A stretch of DNA of 64,000 nucleotides from Bactericera cockerelli (taxonomy: Eukaryota > Arthropoda > Insecta > Hemiptera > Triozidae). Under the pieces are notes generated by a model. That model was not told where the DNA came from. It made no database searches and saw only the letters and a list, made by a program, of their open reading frames with translations. Shown in pieces: positions 53,886 through 63,683 of the stretch (position 1 is its first letter; the number at the start of each line of letters is the position of its first letter). The stretch covers positions 5,698,859-5,762,858 of the forward strand of contig CM044967.1 of assembly GCA_024516035.1 (NCBI GenBank). The letters are read 5' to 3'. The position numbers and the translations under genes were made by a program.

Positions 53886-56800
53886 TGTGGTGGGTGTGTG
53901 TGCGTGTGCGTTGTGTGTGTTTGATGGGCTGGCGAAGCGGCGGGTGTAACCCGCTAGTCTTTATTATTAAACGGGGTTCAATGGTTTTAGTAAAATTACA
54001 CCCACGAGCCACGAGGAGACCCACAGAGGCTGTTGCTCCGAGATATTCAAAAGGCAATGTTCACATACTTAAAATAAAAATCAGCTCGTATATTAATTAG
54101 AAAGTCTTTTTTAGTATCTTCTCTAATAATAACTATTGTTACAGAGAGCCTAATTAATATCTTGTTTATTTATAAGTATTGTGAGTGAATTCATCAATTG
54201 ACACTATCTCCTAAGTGGCTACTCTGCACACTGTGAGCTTCTGTCGATGTTACAGTGAGTATGTAAAACAATTAACTAGTAGTTCTGTGAACTGTAAACC
54301 TCACACAGATTCAACTATCGCATTATAAATGTTCAATCAAGCATGAGGAAAGTCTTTTTTAGTATCTCGAGACATTCAGACCTTTCATTCAATATCCCAC
54401 TCGATAGGTTTTAATGAAAAAATATCAACCGGCCCTTATTTTTGGCCCTTTTTCGATACTAAATTTCAACAATTTTGAAGAATCCGGTCGAGAGATGTCG
54501 CGGAACAGACAAACAAATGAAAGTCAAACTGTCCAGTACCCAAGTTAAAACTGAACCTCACTGTGTTCGGTTAATAAATATAGTCATAAAAGCGCATAGT
54601 CCACTCGATGATTTACTAACAGATCGACCCAATGATCAAATACAGTGAAATCTGGATATAAGAGGATCAGAATTTTATATTTACAACTCAAGGGATTGGA
54701 ATTTTTTCTTTTGTATTTAGGTTTCTCTTATAAAGAGGTTATTTCCCTTGTTGACCTGAAACTTAACCTCATTAGGAGGTTGTTTTTCCTCATAGAAAGG
54801 TAAATTTGACCTGAAATTTTTCTCTTACTAAATTTTTGCTAAACTTGGGACCAGAACCACCGACCTCCAGGTTACAAGTCCGCCATCTTTTCGATCAAGC
54901 TACTGAGGTCGGTAATACGGTAATTATCTTCAACTATTTTTTCCGTTTCTGTGCCCCCAAACCCTGCGGTCGGTTTTGGGGGCAATAACCCCGCGCTTTA
55001 GTTAGGACATATGTATATATTTTGTTTACTTTTTTCTTGTTTAAATATTATTAATACTGTCAATTTTATATTTATTTTTTACCATTATTTGTCTGTACTA
55101 ATAATCATCATAGGGTGGCGTCATCGTGAACGATGGTAGCCAGACAGTGGAGGAATGACTCAGCAGTCACTTCTACCAATGTCTTTAAAAGGAGGCTAAT
55201 AATTGACAAGGGCCCCCAGAACCAAGCCAATGCTGGTCTACTCTCTTTTTATAGTCCCCCAGCCAGACTACTGGTCTACTCTCTGTTTATAGTCCCCCAG
55301 CCAGACGGCTGGTCTACTCCCTGTTTATAGTCCCCCGGCGAGTCTACTAATAAAGAGTTTCTAAATAAATAAATATTACTAGAATAGAATAGAATAAAAA
55401 TATAATTGTATTTCTCAATAAGAGTTTACAATAGAGGTTGGGATGCAGGTTATTTATACATAATTCTAAAATTACATAATAATTTTTTAAAAAACAATTA
55501 CTTTATGCTATTATTTTGCAGTGCCACATAATTTTTCCCCCCATTTTTCTTCTTCTTTTTCCTTTCAAATTTTCAATAAAAATAATACTATTCCCTACAT
55601 AAACATTTTGATTTGCACTTCCCAGGAGGTCAAGGCTTGGATGGTCGGGATGGGTTACCGGGGGAGCCAGGTCTGGATGGAATACCCGGCCGGAATGGTA
55701 TGGACGGAATTCCGGGCAAGGATGGATTGCCGGGTAAAGATGGAACTCCGGGTACTAATGGGACTGATGGTAAGTGTCCACCTTTAGCGTCGGATTTATT
55801 TTCTATCCTATTTCCGGCTGCAAATAAGTCAAGTTGTACTGGATATAGTTGTTCTATATCTACCTGAAATGTTTAAATAACTAATGACAAGAATGTTTGA
55901 ATTGTATACTGTGTCAGTTGGCAACTCTTTGTTTAGAGCAGTTCAAAATAAAATAAAATTTATTTTGTTAATAAAAATATACTATATTTTTTTTTTTAAT
56001 TTTAAATTAATTAACGGTCTATAATTAACATTAGTCTAACATTAGACTAATTAACATTAGTCTGTACCGGTAGCTCAGTGGTAAAGGCGGCACTCTGTGA
56101 ATCCACAGATTCCAGTGGTCGCGGGTTCGAAACCCATCCGGAACATGACAAGTTATCCTCCCATTTGGGATTTTACCACATGATAATACGTATTGGGCAT
56201 ACTGCTGGAATAATGGGACTTAACACTTAGATGACCGGCATGGTTTTTCGTGAATTCTCTTGTGGGACCGGCGATAATACGGGTCTCCGACATTGTGTAC
56301 CACCGGTGGTACACCCGGTCCATTCCGTACGAACGTGCGTGTACCACCGGTGGTACACCCGGTCGTCTAAGTGTTAATAGTCCTAATTGGGCAGTATGAT
56401 TAAAGCGGTATTATTATTATTAATTTCCCTATCTTATTCTAATATAAAATAAAACTTGGGTGTAATAATATAATGTACACCAAATTTGTTAGGGTTGATT
56501 AGTCCGTTCTCTGTTTATATTTCTCTTGCGAGACATTGGTCTCCGTTCTGTTTAACGTTTCCCAGCCAGATTGTCTGGGACGTTTTCTCTTAGCAGGTGA
56601 CTGAAATATTTCACAGCTGATGTAATATTAAATTCTTCTTGAAGCTCTCTCTAAATTTCTTTAACTTTCGTTTAAATTTCCTTTAACTTTCATTTAAATT
56701 TCCTTTAACTTTCATTTAAATTTCCTTTAACTTTCGTTTCAAGTTCATTTAACTTTCATTTAAAGTTGAGAAGTTGAGCATCCAAAAGACTTGCTGCCTA

Positions 56801-59800
56801 AACATATCAAATATTCATCTCTCGTAATTGATTAGAGAAAACTAAGTTCGGACGGAAAAGTTTAGAGGTCATTCTATTTAATACCGGGAGTTATAAATGA
56901 GTCATCCTTCCTTCCCATATGAATTTTTAAGCAGGATATCCAAGACATGAATTGTGAACTCGCTGTGAAAAAACTGGGGCAGCAGGTAAAGTTTTCTGTC
57001 CTGTATAGAGAGACAACTACATAAATATTATGGCATAAACAGGTAGGTAATAAATAAATAATGAAACAATTAAAAAAATCTTGTCTTAACATCACACGGC
57101 TTTCCTTATCATATTAAGACTGGGAACAGAACCAAAAGCCACTGGTGACTCTTACATTTGAGTTTATCTGAAAATCAATGTCAAATTCGTAATCAGCACC
57201 TCAAAATAATTGGATTTGATATGTCACAAACCCCATCTACGATAAATAATAAAAAACGTGGTCCAATCGGGACCCTCGAAAATACCGGTAAATTGGGGGT
57301 GGGTAAGAAAAAGTTCAAGATATCAAAAAAATGATTTGAGTAAACCCCTATTATTTTTTTATTCTAAGGAAATGTTGTTCTCTAACTTTTTTGTATCTTT
57401 AACCAGTTCAAATAAACGGCCCTTGCGGCCGATTATTGCGTCCCTGCGGCCGCAGAATGCGGCCGATTTCAACCAAAAGTTTCGTGGTTCGTTTGGTATA
57501 TTTACTTCCATACCAAATTTCAAGTCTCTAGCTTTTACCGTTCTCGAGATATCTTGTTCACGGACGGACGGACTGACAGACAGACACACGCACGGACCAA
57601 TGGCTGAAAACAACTTTTTTGGTATCCTGAGGCTATGATTCGTCCAGAAATGTGAAAAACTGGGTAGGTCAAATTTTCGACGAATACAATACTTTCCTTA
57701 TTAGGTATAATACTTTCCTTATTATAGGATAAGGAAAGTAAAAATCTATGTTAGTATGTCACCTTTTTTGGGAGGTTTAATTAGCTACTCAAACAATAAA
57801 TAATTAAATGTACCGTAATATTATAATGTTAAAGGAGGCTATAATTTATGAAGAAAAACAAACAATTATACAATTATGTTAGTTTGGCACGAAATTTAGG
57901 GAGAGCTCGTGGAAAGGCAAGAAAATTTAGCAATTTAATAATAGCTCTATATATTAATAATCATCATCTATTCTTTTGTTTACACAACTTCCTAACCTAA
58001 CCTAACCTTACCTGACATAAGGTAACCCAACCTTATACCTAGCCTAACCTAATGTCATCTAACCGAACCCAGCCTTTTTTTTTACTTTCCTTATCCTATA
58101 GAAAGGAAAGTATTGGAATTACACAAAATTTTCGATAGTCAGTTTTCAGTGCCAAAACACGTTTTAGGGTCCCCAGAGCCTGTATCCAAAGTTTCAGCCA
58201 TGTGTCTGTCTGTCTGACTGTCTGACTATCTGTCGGTCTGTCTGTCTGTAAACAGAATATCTCAAGAACGACATGAGCAAGAGAATTGAAATTTGGTACA
58301 GAGGTCATAAATACATAGAGGCTAAATGTTACCGTTGAGTCACCAGTGGTGGAATTTGACTTCTTTTCGAGCGATAAGGAAAGTCGTGTGATGTCACACC
58401 AGATTTTTTCTCTAAAAAGCAGAGAAAGCCATTGAAACTGTCACTTGACATTACTTCACGGTTTTCTAGCCATATCAAATCGATTTTTTTTTAAACTAAA
58501 CCTAACCTAATATAACATAACCTCGATTCTATTTGATTCAACGTCCTGATTGGGACGGGGGTTTTACCGTCCATTCGCTGGGAATCGTATCAGCTACCCA
58601 CATCAACCTCAGCACCCAGCCTCATTACAGTTAAGTCCAACAGCTAATAGCTATCACCATTTAAATTTGATGATGGAAGGTTCAGAAATAGTTTCACAAA
58701 ACACTTTTTTTCTTTTACTACCTCATTCCTTTAGATTTAATGTCACTCTTTAGATTTAATTAGGATGCGTGCTATGAAAATTCAACACCCGAAAAGCAAA
58801 TCATTCTTAAGAATATCATTCTTATAAGAGAAGAAATATAATAACCTTGGACATTTTTTAATAACTTTGGACAGCAATATAATTAAAACTCCTTTGTTCC
58901 CCCACCTGACAATGGCCTTAACCCAGAAAATTCCAAAGCTGTCAAAACGAAATAATCTTCCATGTCCATAATTATGTTTTTTCTGGATGAAATAAAACAG
59001 TTAATTTATTGTCTCGCTAGGGGAGGTACCATGTTAGGCCAAAACATATACCAGAGGTACCATGTTGGGCCAAAACATATACCAGAGGTACCATGTTGGG
59101 CCAAAACATATACCATGTTAGGCCAATATGAATAGACAATAACACAAATCCTTGGCGCCCTTAACAGTGTTGGCGTTAGGAAAGCCATCCTGTGGGTCAG
59201 CGGTTCCCAACCGGTGGGCCGCGGCCCACTCAAGGGCCACGGGCAGCTCGCTACTGGGCCACGGATGCTGGCCGAAACTCAAGAAATAAGTTTAAAATAG
59301 TGCAAAATAAAATCGGGGTGGGCCGCAAAATTGTTTTAAAAATATTATTGGGCCCCCAAGCTAAAAAGGTTGGGAACCGCTGCTGTAGGTCATTCTGGAA
59401 GTATTATTAGTACCAGAACCAATCAACCTCAACCATGAGGAAGTGGTTGAACAATGCCAGCCGCAAGTAGGTTTGGGAAAAGGCAAAGTCAGAGGAGAAG
59501 AATGAAGTGTTTAATTTTAGTATAGTGAGTCAATGTCAGTACCGTTTCAAATTGTTTCTCTCTCTCTCTCGCCTTAAAAGGATTTAAAAAAAAATATAAA
59601 AAACTTTATTTTATTTGTATTTTTTAATGTTTTATCTACATCTGAATCTGAATGTGTTGTAGTTTAGAAGACTGTTGAAAAAAAAAAACGATTAACCTTC
59701 GCTTTTGTTTCAGGATTGACCGGCGTACCGGGACCTCAAGGAATACAGGGACCTAAAGGCGAAACAGGTACTTTGATATCATTTACTGTATGACAATCAT

Positions 59801-61455
59801 TTATATGAAAGGACCGACCTCAATAGCTCAGTAAAAACTCCAGTTTTATAAATTTTATATGAAAGGACCGACCTCAAAAGCTCAGTAAAAACTCCAGTTT
59901 TTAAAACCTTATGGAACCATTTTATGGATTTTTATTTACTGGATTTTCATTTACTGTATGACAATCATTTATATGAAAGGACCGACCTCAATAGCTCAGT
60001 AAAAACTCCAGTTTTTCAAACCTTATGGAACCATTTACTGGATTTTCATTTACTGTATGACAATCATTTATATGAAAGGACCGACCTCCATTGCTCAGTA
60101 AAAACTCCAGTTTAACCTTATGGGACCATTTTATGGATTTTCATTCACTGTATGACAATCATTTATATGAAAGGACCGACCTCCATTGCTCAGTAAAAAC
60201 TCCGGTTTTTAAAACCTTCTGGAACCATTTTATGGATTTTAATTTACTGGATTTTCATTTACTGTATGACAATCATTTATATCGTCGTCCCAAACACGAA
60301 GTGGCGTATCTTCAAAATACAAATTTTAGTTCTTTGAAAGAAATATTCGAAACAATATACGCCGAAATTAAATATACTCATAAAATTGGAACGCTTTGAG
60401 ATAGAGGATACGCCACTTCGTGAGGTGATAAAAAACCATGATTAGAACTAGATGCGCCAAAAATCTCAAATGTCCATCTTTTGAGATACGCCACTTCGTG
60501 TTTGGGACGACGATATGAAAGGACCGACCTTATGGAACCATTTTATGGATTTTCATTTACTGTATGACAATCATTTATGTAAAAGGACCGACCTCAATTG
60601 CTCAGTAAAAACTCCAGTTTTTAAAACTTTATGGAACATTTTTTTTATTTTAATTTTGATTATAATAATGAGGTGGCGTCATCGTGAACGATGGTAGCCA
60701 GACAGTGGATGAATGACTCAGCACTTCTACCACTGTCTTTACAAGGAGGCTAATAATTGACAAGGGCTCCCAGAACCAAGCCAATGCTGGTCTACTCCCT
60801 GTTTATAGTCCCCCAGCCAGACTGCTGGTCTACTCCCTGTTTATAGTCCCTTAGCCAGACTGTTGGTCTACTGCCTGTTTATAGTCCCCCAGCCAGACTG
60901 CTGGTCTACTCCCTGTTTAAAGTCCCCCAGTCAGACTGCTGGTCTACTCCTTGTGTATAGTCCCCCAACCTCAATAGCTCAGTAAAAAATCCAGTTTTTA
61001 AAACCTTATGGAACCATTTTTTTTTTTTTTTAATTTCGATTACTGATTACAAATAAAATATACTCTTCAAAAATGATCCTCGTCTGTCCCGGTAGCTCAG
61101 TGGTAAAGGCGGCACTGCGAATCCAAAGATTGAAGAGGTCGTGGGTTCGAAACCCAGCCGGGACACGACATGATTTCCTCCCATTTGGGATTTATACCAC
61201 ATAATAATATGTCTTGGGCTTACTGCTGGAATAATGGGACTTAATAGTCCTTATCGGGCAGTATAAATAAGGCGATATTATTATTATTATTATCCCCAGG
61301 AGTGCCCGGACTCACGGGACCCCGTGGCCGGCCCGGAAAGTTCGGCAAGGATGGCACGCCCGGAACTCCGGCTATCTGCGCTTTCCGGCAAGACACCTGT
61401 TCCCTGCTGCCCAGCTCTGAGACATCGCAGCTACTCATCCCGCCCACCATAGTCG
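50533..61455 (+). CDS. Type II transmembrane collagen, colmedin/gliomedin-like candidate (3' end outside window)
   Basis: Join 50533-50946, 51815-52037, 55626-55769, 59714-59767 and 61300-61455; phases agree throughout and the frame stays open to residue 331. Seen: a short cytoplasmic N-terminus with no signal peptide, a membrane helix (about 30-55), the furin-like RHKR (80-83), an NST sequon at 121, then Gly-X-Y repeats from about 155 to 305 with two short breaks at exon junctions, and CAFRQDTC after the collagen. Membrane collagens with a furin site can be shed; insect colmedin and vertebrate gliomedin add an olfactomedin domain that would lie in later exons here. That domain is not visible, so MACIT-like collagens XIII/XXV remain alternatives. 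A preceding 5' UTR exon border may be at TTATGTTTCAG (50470). Confidence 0.85.
51340..51808 (+). repeat. 59-bp minisatellite directly before collagen exon 2
   Basis: About eight near-identical units of GTCGGATACAATTTTTAGTA, CAACTTCTCACTTTTCTGTT and TCTACCGATTCCAACCCCA. Every unit ends in a pyrimidine tract plus CCCCAG, and the last unit merges into the true acceptor CCCCATGCAG. Confidence 0.95.
51815..52037 (+). CDS. Collagen gene, exon 2
   Basis: Starts [18 protein letters not shown], then Gly-X-Y triplets ([19 protein letters not shown] ...) ending DMGYPG; phase-1 donor GTAATA. GC-rich against its AT-rich surroundings. Confidence 0.93.
52335..52475 (+). repeat. SINE-G body fragment
   Basis: GGATACCTTCCGGTGCGCTC, GACCCAGCACCTAAATGGGA and CATCAGAGGGGAGGCATA. 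Confidence 0.72.
52507..52635 (+). mobile_element. SINE-D, internally deleted
   Basis: ACCGAGCTCAGTACTACGCT head runs into AGCAAAGATTTAGTTAAG without the B box; the TATTTGTGATATCACG body is present. Confidence 0.65.
52841..53957 (+). mobile_element. Helitron-like non-autonomous element
   Basis: Begins TCTATATCTATAAAAG after an A. Ends with the hairpin GCGGGT-GTA-ACCCGC followed by TAG and a T, fitting CTAG/T termini between A and T. The start resembles the widespread insect type with GTATGTATGTTCTTTATAC and AAATTTTGCACATAGGTCC. Two internal copies of about 180 bases (53035 and 53218) share CGACCTATCAACTCA. No Rep/helicase. A GT microsatellite fills its right half. Confidence 0.75.
53464..53930 (+). 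repeat. GT microsatellite
   Basis: About 470 bases of GT broken by GGTG and TATG. Long Val/Cys and Thr/His frames here are compositional. Confidence 0.98.
53960..54829. other. Collagen intron 2, no gene
   Basis: AT-rich. CTTTTTTAGTATCT occurs twice (54105 and 54349). Nothing else recognised. Confidence 0.45.
54830..54915 (-). repeat. SINE-D head fragment
   Basis: GAACCACCGACCTCCAGGTT, ACAAGTCCGCC and GATCAAGCTACTGAGGTCGG. Confidence 0.75.
54955..55375. repeat. Repeat P interrupted by repeat H
   Basis: AATAACCCCGCGCTTTAGTT to GTCTGTACTAATAA, then an inverted repeat H copy (ATCATCATAGGGTGGCGTCA to three GTCTACTC..TAGTCCCC units), then TAATAAAGAGTTTCTAAATA, the end of repeat P. H appears inserted into P. 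Confidence 0.75.
55626..55769 (+). CDS. Collagen gene, exon 3
   Basis: Acceptor TTTGCACTTCCCAG, donor GTAAGT, phase 1/1. Codes uninterrupted triplets [18 protein letters not shown] to [10 protein letters not shown], 144 bases (a multiple of nine, as in many collagen exons). Confidence 0.93.
55770..56059. other. Collagen intron 3, no other feature
   Basis: AT-rich intronic sequence. Confidence 0.45.
56060..56420 (+). mobile_element. SINE-B, split by a piggyBac-type MITE
   Basis: CCGGTAGCTCAGTGGTAAAG head, GCGGGTTCGAAACCCATCC box, GGGATTTTACCACATGATAA body; TTAATAGTCCTAATTGGGCA resumes after the insertion. Confidence 0.87.
56224..56373. mobile_element. piggyBac-like MITE inside SINE-B
   Basis: 150 bp between two TTAA copies (56220-56223 and 56374-56377). 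Ends CACTTAGATGACCGG and CCGGTCGTCTAAGTG. GTACCACCGGTGGTACACCC occurs twice inside and is itself a palindrome. Removing 150 bp and one TTAA restores a normal SINE-B. Confidence 0.9.
56421..57170. other. Collagen intron 3, no gene
   Basis: Contains five tandem copies of a 23-base unit CTTTAACTTTCATTTAAATT around 56650-56765. No ORF supported. Confidence 0.5.
57175..57745 (-). repeat. Dispersed repeat L, inverted
   Basis: CGTTCTCGAGATATCTTGTT, GGCTGAAAACAACTTTTTTG and ATTCGTCCAGAAATGTG complement 14551-14975. Confidence 0.7.
58083..58400 (+). repeat. Relative of repeat L
   Basis: ACTTTCCTTATCCTATAGAA, AGGAAAGTATTGGAATTAC, AGAATATCTCAAGAACGAC and CACCAGTGGTGGAATTTGA; ends GATAAGGAAAGT. Confidence 0.55.
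58520..58640 (-). repeat. SINE-C body fragment
   Basis: ATTCTATTTGATTCAACGTC, CCATTCGCTGGGAATCGTAT and CAGCTACCCACAT complement the family body. Confidence 0.7.
59015..59130. repeat. Short tandem repeat, about 39 bases
   Basis: Three units of GGTACCATGTT(A/G)GGCCAAAA followed by CATATACCAGA. Confidence 0.85.
59198..59382. mobile_element. hAT-like MITE
   Basis: Ends CAGCGGTTCCCAACC and GGTTGGGAACCGCTG are perfect inverted repeats. The flanks CTGTGGGT (59190-59197) and CTGTAGGT (59383-59390) form an 8-bp duplication with one change. 185 bp, no ORF. Confidence 0.9.
59714..59767 (+). CDS. Collagen gene, exon 4 (54 bases)
   Basis: Acceptor CTTTTGTTTCAG, donor GTACTT. Exactly 54 bases, the classic size for six Gly-X-Y triplets; codes [19 protein letters not shown] with the split codons. 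Confidence 0.92.
59780..60665 (+). repeat. Tandem repeat of about 110 bases in collagen intron 4
   Basis: Six or so units share TTCATTTACTGTATGACAAT, CATTTATATGAAAGGACCGA and CTCAGTAAAAACTCCAG. The first unit overlaps the exon-4 donor region. A MITE interrupts the array at 60282-60513. A further unit fragment is at 60967-61010. Confidence 0.88.
60282..60513. mobile_element. MITE with about 31-bp terminal inverted repeats and TA target
   Basis: TCGTCGTCCCAAACACGAAG at the left mirrors CTTCGTGTTTGGGACGACGA at the right. The TA duplication restores CATTTATATGAAAGG of the host unit. A third copy of ATACGCCACTTCGTGA is internal (60400). Tc1/mariner-like by target site. Confidence 0.85.
60667..60966 (-). 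repeat. Dispersed repeat H with five subunits
   Basis: GGTGGCGTCATCGTGAACGA, AAGGAGGCTAATAATTGACA and five units of CTGGTCTACTCCCTGTTTAT. Confidence 0.82.
61083..61297 (+). mobile_element. SINE-B ending at the collagen exon-5 acceptor
   Basis: GTCCCGGTAGCTCAGTGG to CCGGGAC, body, and GGCGATATTATTATTATTAT tail. The tail is followed by only CCCCAG before exon 5. Confidence 0.9.
61300..61455 (+). CDS. Collagen gene, exon 5
   Basis: Codes [19 protein letters not shown], then leaves the collagen with [16 protein letters not shown] and IPPTIVG; phase-1 donor GTGAGT at 61456. The next exon is outside the window or not recognisable. Confidence 0.9.
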
Positions 61456-61830
61456 GTGAGTCTCTTCGCTAATTATGTTTTTGTTGCTCCGCCAATAATA
61501 ATCTATCTTTTCTTCAGTTGAAAAAAAGGGTTTTTAAATTGTAAAAAATCCTTTAAAAAAAAAAAAAATATAGTGGAACCTGGCTACTTATAAGGGAACT
61601 TCGACCTTAGTAGCTTGATCGATAAGGCGGCGGACTTGTAACCTGGAGGTCGGTGGTTCAAGTTTCGGTTTCAGCGTAGATTTAGTACAGCGAGTTTGAG
61701 TAGTTGTGACATCACGAAAGTGATTAACACAAATATGATAACTTAACTTTAGTCGGTGAGTCTCTTCGCTAATTATCTTTTTGTTGCTCCGCCAATAATA
61801 ATCTATCTTTTCTAAAGTTGAAATAAGGAT
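61449..61830 (+). repeat. Duplicated exon-5 donor region flanking a SINE-D
   Basis: TAGTCGGTGAGTCTCTTCGC plus about 75 bases at 61450 recur at 61752 with few changes. SINE-D (61606-61750) lies between the copies. Confidence 0.88.
61606..61750 (+). mobile_element. SINE-D
   Basis: GCTTGATCGATAAGGCGGCG head, GGTCGGTGGTTCAAGT box, TTGAGTAGTTGTGACATCAC body, ATGATAACTT tail. Confidence 0.87.
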
Positions 61831-61989
61831 TAAAAAAAAAAAAAAAAAAAAAAAATCTTTAAAAAAAATTAGTGGAACTTATAAGAGAACTCGAAGGACC
61901 AGAATTTTTTTTCTCTAATTTCATTATATTCTTTTATAAAGAGGTGATTTTACGTTTTAGAGATGTAAATTGAACCTGGAAATTCTTAT

Positions 61990-63275
61990 CTTACATCCAG
62001 GTTCTGTATTATTTTTTTTATAGTCCTTGTAATTTCATTCACTGTTGCCAGGTTCCTAGAGTATTTTTTATAGTCCTTTTAATTTCATCCACTGTTCCCA
62101 GGTTCCCAGAGTATTTTTATAGTCCTTGTAATTTCATCACTGTTTCCAGGTTCCCAGAATATTTTTTATCATCATCGTGAACGATGGTAGCTAGACAGTG
62201 GAGGAATGACTCATCACTTCTACCACTGTCTTTACAAGGAGGCTAATAATTGACAACGGCCCCCAGAACCAAGCCAATGCTGGTCTACTCCATGTTTATA
62301 GTATTTTTATAGTCCTTGTAATTTCATCCACTGTTGCCAGGTTCCCAGAGTATCTTTTATAGTCCTTGTAATTTCATCCACTGTTGCCAGGTTCCCAGAG
62401 TATTTTTTTACAGTCCCTGTAATTTCATCCACTGTTGCCAGGTTCCCAGAGTATTTTTTTTTAGTCCCTGTAATTTCATCCACTGTTGCCAGGTTCCCAG
62501 AGTATTTTTTTTACAGTCCTTTTAATTTCATCCACTGTTGCCAGGTTCCCTGAGTATTTTTTATCATCATAGGGTGGCGTCATCGTGAACGATAGTAGCC
62601 GGACAGTGGAGGAATGACTCAGCACTTCTACCACTGTCTTTACTAGGAGGCTAATAATTGACAAGGGCCTCCAGAACCAAGCCAATGCTGGTGTACTCCC
62701 TGTTTTTAGTATTTTTTACAGTCCTCGTAATTTCATCCACTGTTGCCAGGTTCCCAGAGTATTTTTTATAGTCCTTTTAATTTCATCCACTGTTGCCAGG
62801 TTCCCAGAGTATTTTTTATCATCATAGGGTGGTTTCATCGTGAACGATGGTAGCCAGACAGTGGAGGAATGGCTCAGCACTTCTACCACTGTCTTTACAA
62901 GGACGCTAATAATTGACAAGGGCCCCCAGAACCAAGCCAATGCTGGTCTACTCTCTGTTTATAGTATTTTTTATAGTCTTTGTAATTTCATCCACTGTTG
63001 CCAGGTTCCCAGAGTATTTTTTATCATCATAGGGTGGCGTCATCGTGAACGATAGTAGCCGGACAGTGGAGGAATGACTCAGCACTTCTACCACTGTCTT
63101 TACTAGGAGGCTAATAATTGACAAGGGCCTCCAGAAAAAAGCCAATGCTGGTGTACTCCCTGTTTTTAGTATTTTTTACAGTCCTCGTAATTTCATCCAC
63201 TGTTGCCAGGTTCCCAGAGTATTTTTTATAGTCCTTTTAATTTCATCCACTGTTGCCAGGTTCCCAGAGGGGTGA
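61990..63275. repeat. Tandem repeat of about 55 bases interleaved with repeat H
   Basis: More than twelve units of TTTCATCCACTGTTGCCAGG, TTCCCAGAGTATTTTT and TATAGTCCTTGTAA. Four inverted repeat H copies (about 62165, 62566, 62816 and 63025) are spaced within it; 62566-62815 and 63025-63270 are near-identical blocks. Confidence 0.9.
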
Positions 63276-63683
63276 TACTAAAACCCGGACCCGACTGAAA
63301 AGATTGACTCGATTGAAAAACTTTGACCCGCCATAAGGAATACATGGGTCCGGGTTTTTCGTATAAAATTTCTTTCGAAAAACGTTGACTCGAATGTTAT
63401 GTATATGATGGTATTCTGTTATTTCTATATATTTGTATTGTTTACATCTTCACTTCCCCTACTTAACCCTTGTAGACAAGAGTTGTATCATTGTAAATTG
63501 ATAGAAAACATTGACCGGATGGGAGCGATCTCATAATATATCTCTCCCCCTGATAATGGTAAATCTCTGAAATTTCTCAGGTAAGCTTATTTACATTACT
63601 GCTATATTTATACGAAAAATTAGAACACTAAAGCTTACGACGCGGCGGGACCTACACAGAAAACGTTGAATGGCCATTAAATG
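63276..63683. other. Stretch without a gene
   Basis: AT-rich; presumably still within the collagen gene's intron 5. Confidence 0.45.

Noticed and set aside
53415..54100. Val/Cys-rich and Thr/His-rich ORFs
   Set aside because: Purely the GT microsatellite translated in several frames.
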